Part shown: positions 6,564 to 8,558 of the stretch, one piece after another
How positions within the stretch are numbered: the stretch's first letter is position 1
Layout of the letters: each line of letters starts with the position of its first letter
Assembly (NCBI GenBank): GCA_016288175.1
Contig: JAEEYN010000162.1
Coordinates: 1 to 8,558 of the forward strand
Source: Bacillota bacterium
GTDB lineage: Bacteria > Bacillota > Clostridia > Christensenellales > CAG-138
Reading direction: 5' to 3'
Length of the DNA: 8,558 nt
Program-made: the position numbers and the translations under genes
The notes under the pieces: model-generated
Seen by the model: only the letters and a program-made list of their open reading frames with translations
Database searches by the model: none
What the model was told of the DNA's origin: nothing

Positions 6564-7343
6564 TCAGATGTCGAAGATGCCCGTCACGCGGTCCCTTTTC
6601 GCAACGACGACGCGCATATCGGCGATCCCCGCCTTTTCAAGCTCGGCGGTGACGGCGGCGAATGCGGTCTCCTCGGTATTGTTTTCCTTGCTGAGATGCG
6701 CGAGCACCGCGTAGCGAACGCCGGTCCCATAGAGCCGAACGAGCGCTTTGCCGCAGTTTTCGTTCGAAAGATGCCCGCTTTCCGAAAGGATGCGCTGCTT
6801 GAGGTGATAGGGGTACGGCCCGTTTTTGAGCATCACGATATCGTGATTCGCTTCGATGAAAACGAGGCGTGACCCCGCTGCTTCCGAAAACATGCTCTCG
6901 CGGAAGCAGCCGATATCCGTCATATAGCAAAGCTTTTTCCCCGCATGGGAAAAGGTGAAGCCGACGGATTCCGCGGCGTCGTGCGGCGTTTTGAAGGGGG
7001 TGATGTTCATTTCGCCGATGTAAAAATCCTCGCCCGTTTTGAAAAGCCGGACGTTGCGCGGATCTATATCGCGGACGATCGGAGCCATGGCGCGGAAGGT
7101 CCCCTCGTTTGCGTAAACGGGAAGATTGTATTTCCTCGAAAGGACGCCGACACTCCTCGTATGGTCGATGTGGTCGTGCGTGACGAGGATGCCGTTCAGC
7201 GCCTCCGGCCGAACGCCGACGTCGTAAAGCGCGTCCTGAACCATCTTGCCGGTCAGACCCGCGTCGATCAAAAGGCGGACGCCGCCGGATTCGATATAGG
7301 AGGAATTCCCCGATGAACCGCTGAAAAGCGGGATGAACCTCAT
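6564..7343 (-). CDS. walJ: MBL-fold hydrolase WalJ (YycJ/VicX family)
   Basis: Metallo-beta-lactamase-fold protein of 259 residues. WalJ/YycJ proteins are encoded with the WalRK cell-wall two-component system in many Bacillota and have been linked to DNA repair/exonuclease activity and to cell-wall and division control; the true substrate is not settled. Motifs: FSGSSGNSSYI (7-17), LLIDAGLTGK (24-33), the metal-binding THDHIDH (55-61), TPHDAAESVGF (119-129), MTDIGCF (141-147), EANHD (164-168), ESGHLSNENC (188-197) and LAHLS (214-218), a full set of metal ligands. The start ATG 7343 has AAGGA (7357-7353) at 9 nt. An in-frame extension to 7466 exists but would start inside the promoter's -35 box, so it cannot be real on that transcript. 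walR, walK and walH/walI are not adjacent here, but the known walJ-rlmH neighbourhood is kept. Confidence 0.94.
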   Translation of the reverse strand: MRFIPLFSGSSGNSSYIESGGVRLLIDAGLTGKMVQDALYDVGVRPEALNGILVTHDHIDHTRSVGVLSRKYNLPVYANEGTFRAMAPIVRDIDPRNVRLFKTGEDFYIGEMNITPFKTPHDAAESVGFTFSHAGKKLCYMTDIGCFRESMFSEAAGSRLVFIEANHDIVMLKNGPYPYHLKQRILSESGHLSNENCGKALVRLYGTGVRYAVLAHLSKENNTEETAFAAVTAELEKAGIADMRVVVAKRDRVTGIFDI

Positions 7344-7391
7344 GACTTTGCTTCCTTTTCCTTCGCTTTCGGAGCCGCCCCTTCTTCGGAC

Positions 7392-7430
7392 GGAGCCCGG
7401 CCGCCGAAAGGCCGAAAACCGGGATTCTCC
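7392..7430 (-). promoter_or_regulatory. Stem-loop at the predicted 5' end of the walJ operon mRNA
   Basis: On the leftward RNA, GGAG (7430-7427) pairs with CTCC (7395-7392), and CCCGG (7423-7419) pairs with CCGGG (7400-7396), with a 3-nt bulge. An alternative inner stem CGGCC/GGCCG (7414-7410 with 7402-7398) competes for part of it. The hairpin starts about at the predicted transcription start (near 7431). It could stabilise the 5' end of the mRNA (inference). Confidence 0.45.
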
Positions 7431-7437
7431 GCAGGAT

Positions 7438-7466
7438 ATTTTACATTTTCGGTCGTGAACTGTCAA
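7438..7466 (-). promoter_or_regulatory. Sigma-A type promoter of the walJ-rlmH-prdX operon
   Basis: Reading leftward, a perfect -35 TTGACA (7466-7461) and a -10 TAAAAT (7443-7438, five of six) are separated by 17 bp. The predicted start is near 7431, giving a leader of about 88 nt before ATG 7343. Confidence 0.82.
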
Positions 7467-7468
7467 TA

Positions 7469-7492
7469 CGCCGCGGGGAAAACCGCCCGGCG
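7469..7492. promoter_or_regulatory. Imperfect dyad between divergent -35 boxes, candidate operator
   Basis: CGCCG (7469-7473) and CGGCG (7488-7492) form a 5-bp inverted repeat. Further matching pairs are at 7475/7486, 7477/7484 and 7478/7483, around a central AAAA. The dyad fills the space between the -35 of the walJ promoter (ends 7466) and the -35 of the hydrolase promoter (starts 7494). A dimeric regulator bound here would touch both. The area is GC-rich, so chance is a real alternative. Confidence 0.3.
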
Positions 7493-7493
7493 C

Positions 7494-7522
7494 TTGCCAT
7501 TATATTTCGATTATGCTAAACT
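7494..7522 (+). promoter_or_regulatory. Probable promoter of the alpha/beta hydrolase gene
   Basis: -35 TTGCCA (7494-7499) and -10 TAAACT (7517-7522), 17-bp spacer, predicted start near 7529. The -10 matches only four of six consensus bases, so it is weaker than the divergent partner. TATGCT at 7512-7517 is an alternative -10 but has no properly spaced -35. Confidence 0.55.
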
Positions 7523-7530
7523 TGTGAAAG

Positions 7531-7557
7531 CGGGTCCGCGCCTGGCGCAGAGACCCG
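7531..7557 (+). promoter_or_regulatory. Stem-loop at the predicted 5' end of the hydrolase mRNA
   Basis: CGGGTC (7531-7536) pairs with GACCCG (7552-7557), and an inner GCGC (7538-7541)/GCGC (7545-7548) stem closes a CTG loop. It begins within about 2 nt of the predicted start and ends 6 nt before the SD (GGAGG, 7564-7568). There is no T-run after it, so it is not a terminator. A 5' stabiliser or translation modulator is inference. Confidence 0.45.
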
Positions 7558-7573
7558 GCCTTTGGAGGACGAA

Positions 7574-8293
7574 ATGCGGAAAAAAATCAAATGGATCATC
7601 CCGCTCGCGGTGCTGCTGCTTCTCGCCGCCGCGTTCTTCATCTATGTTTCGATCTATTATCACGCGGACGCCGAAGCGCTTGCCGCGCTCGAATCGACCA
7701 AAACGGTGACCGTCTCCGAAACGGATTACGGCTGGTTTTTCGACGGGCCGGGCGAAACGGACGCGCTGATATTCTACCCCGGCGCGAAGGTCGAAGCCCC
7801 GGCGTACGCGCCGCTGCTGCATCGGCTCGCCGCCGCCGGCATGGACGCCTGCCTTGTTAAAATGCCGTTCAATCTCGCGATTTTCGGGATCGGCAAGGCC
7901 GAAAAAATCATGACGCTTCATGATTATGAAAATTGGTACATCGGCGGCCACTCCCTCGGCGGCGCGATGGCGGCAAGGTTTGCCGCGGACCATACGGAGA
8001 GCCTGAAGGGCGTGATCCTTTTTGCGGCTTACACAACGAAAACCCTTAAGGAACCGCTGACGGTGCTTAGCATCTTCGGCTCGGAGGACGGCGTGCTGAA
8101 CATGGATAAAGTCGCGGAGGGCAGGGCCCTCGTATGCGGCGAATACAAAGAGCTCGTCATCGAGGGCGGAAACCACGCCCGATTCGGCAGCTACGGCGAG
8201 CAGAAGGGCGACGGCAAAGCGAAGATCGGCCCCGCGGAACAGTGGGATCGAACCGTTGAGTTCATAATCGAAAGCACAGAGCACGGCAGCTGA
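7574..8293 (+). CDS. Membrane-anchored alpha/beta hydrolase
   Basis: 239-residue serine hydrolase-type protein resembling the compact Abhydrolase_5 / dienelactone-hydrolase-like group; the substrate is unknown. Residues 1-5 are basic (MRKKI) and about 6-28 form one hydrophobic helix without a clear cleavage site or lipobox, so the domain is probably anchored with the catalytic part outside the membrane. A catalytic triad is visible: Ser127 in the nucleophile elbow GGHSLGG, Asp172 in FGSEDGV and His201 in GGNHARFG. The early IFYPGAKV segment probably supplies the oxyanion hole. ATG 7574 is favoured by GGAGG (7564-7568) at 5 nt. It is divergent from walJ, and a lipoprotein gene follows after 95 bp. 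No U-tract terminator is visible there, only weak alternative hairpins (8274-8280/8298-8304 and 8299-8303/8310-8314), so the two may be co-transcribed. Roles such as esterase or deacylase on envelope material are possible but unproven. Confidence 0.88.
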   Translation: MRKKIKWIIPLAVLLLLAAAFFIYVSIYYHADAEALAALESTKTVTVSETDYGWFFDGPGETDALIFYPGAKVEAPAYAPLLHRLAAAGMDACLVKMPFNLAIFGIGKAEKIMTLHDYENWYIGGHSLGGAMAARFAADHTESLKGVILFAAYTTKTLKEPLTVLSIFGSEDGVLNMDKVAEGRALVCGEYKELVIEGGNHARFGSYGEQKGDGKAKIGPAEQWDRTVEFIIESTEHGS

Positions 8294-8388
8294 AAAGTCT
8301 GTGCCTGTTCACAGCAGCAGCTCCGCTTCAACCGAATCAAATTGTCGTACGTTATTTATATATAGGAACTGCTGAGGGAGGAACACAT

Positions 8389-8558
8389 ATGCGAAAACAT
8401 TTTTTAAAGCTGTTTACCGCTTTGATCCTGCTTGCGGCGATGATGCTTTCGGGCTGTTTCACGCGCTGCACACCCGATCCGTATCTTGTTGACCGGACAG
8501 AGGGCTGGGAGCCGGTGCTGACGCTCAAGGTCGATTTCGGTTTCGGCAAAGTTTATGC
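8389..8558 (+). CDS. Lipoprotein of unknown function, 3' end cut off by window
   Basis: Only the first 56 codons are present, and the frame is open to the window edge. The N-terminus is a textbook lipoprotein signal: MRKH, a hydrophobic stretch (about residues 5-18) and the lipobox LSGC with the lipidated Cys at residue 23. The mature part begins FTRCTPDPYLVDR and continues with VLTLKVDFGFGKVY. A strong SD, GGAGG (8377-8381), lies 7 nt from the ATG. The upstream 95 bp include an AT-rich tract (about 8351-8364) that could hold a -10, but no convincing -35 is placed with it. The protein would be attached to the outer face of the cytoplasmic membrane. Too little is visible to name a family. Confidence 0.85.
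   Translation, partial: MRKHFLKLFTALILLAAMMLSGCFTRCTPDPYLVDRTEGWEPVLTLKVDFGFGKVY

Noticed and set aside
7344..7466. N-terminal extension of WalJ by 41 residues
   Set aside because: It would start inside the TTGACA -35 box, upstream of the predicted transcription start, and adds low-complexity basic residues absent from WalJ proteins.
7511..8284. 257-codon open frame on the - strand opposite the hydrolase gene
   Set aside because: The + strand frame has a signal anchor, a full catalytic triad and a strong SD; the antisense frame has none and would cross the hydrolase promoter and leader.
8274..8314. Two mutually exclusive hairpins at the end of the hydrolase gene
   Set aside because: Stems are 7 and 5 bp with a long or small loop, one spans the stop codon, and no T-run follows, so neither qualifies as a terminator or a clear switch.
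8351..8364. AT-rich TATA-like tract upstream of the last lipoprotein gene
   Set aside because: No hexamer at 16-18 bp upstream resembles a -35, so I could not support a promoter call.

Overview
This window looks like chromosomal DNA from a GC-rich member of the Bacillota (Clostridia, perhaps an uncultured gut lineage; this is inference). The evidence is the walJ-rlmH gene pair, strong purine-rich ribosome binding sites (AAAAGGAG, GGGAGG), sigma-A type promoters with 17-bp spacers, a eukaryote-like (type 2) isoleucyl-tRNA synthetase with a KMSKH loop, and several lipoproteins. No insertion sequence, phage gene, CRISPR array, tRNA or rRNA is visible. No stretch longer than about 230 bp lacks a gene.

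Layout. Rightward genes come first. They are the 3' nine-tenths of ileS (1-2850) and, after a short gap without a visible terminator, a probable lipoprotein with four 42-residue TPR-like repeats (2885-3970). A bidirectional terminator (3994-4021) separates this pair from a leftward block. Read in its own direction, that block is walJ (7343-6564), rlmH (6541-6062), an Ala-tRNA(Pro) deacylase of the ProXp-ala/PrdX family (6060-5551) and murC (5419-4040). The first three form a tight operon. murC follows its own near-consensus promoter, which starts only 4 bp beyond the deacylase stop codon, with no room for a terminator, so it is probably also read from upstream. A 230-bp divergent control region (7344-7573) carries back-to-back promoters, an imperfect dyad exactly between the two -35 boxes, and a predicted stem-loop at the very 5' end of each transcript. 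Rightward from there lies a membrane-anchored alpha/beta hydrolase (7574-8293). A second lipoprotein (8389 onward) runs off the window.

How the genes fit together. Most of the content is housekeeping: translation (IleS, RlmH, ProXp-ala) and cell wall/envelope (MurC, with WalJ classically tied to the WalRK cell-wall regulon). The two lipoproteins and the anchored hydrolase are the poorly described part and act outside or at the membrane. I found no convincing new multi-gene system. The items most worth a second look are the exact 42-residue repeat protein, the divergent regulatory region, the SD-less coupled start of the deacylase, and the hairpin over the murC ribosome binding site.
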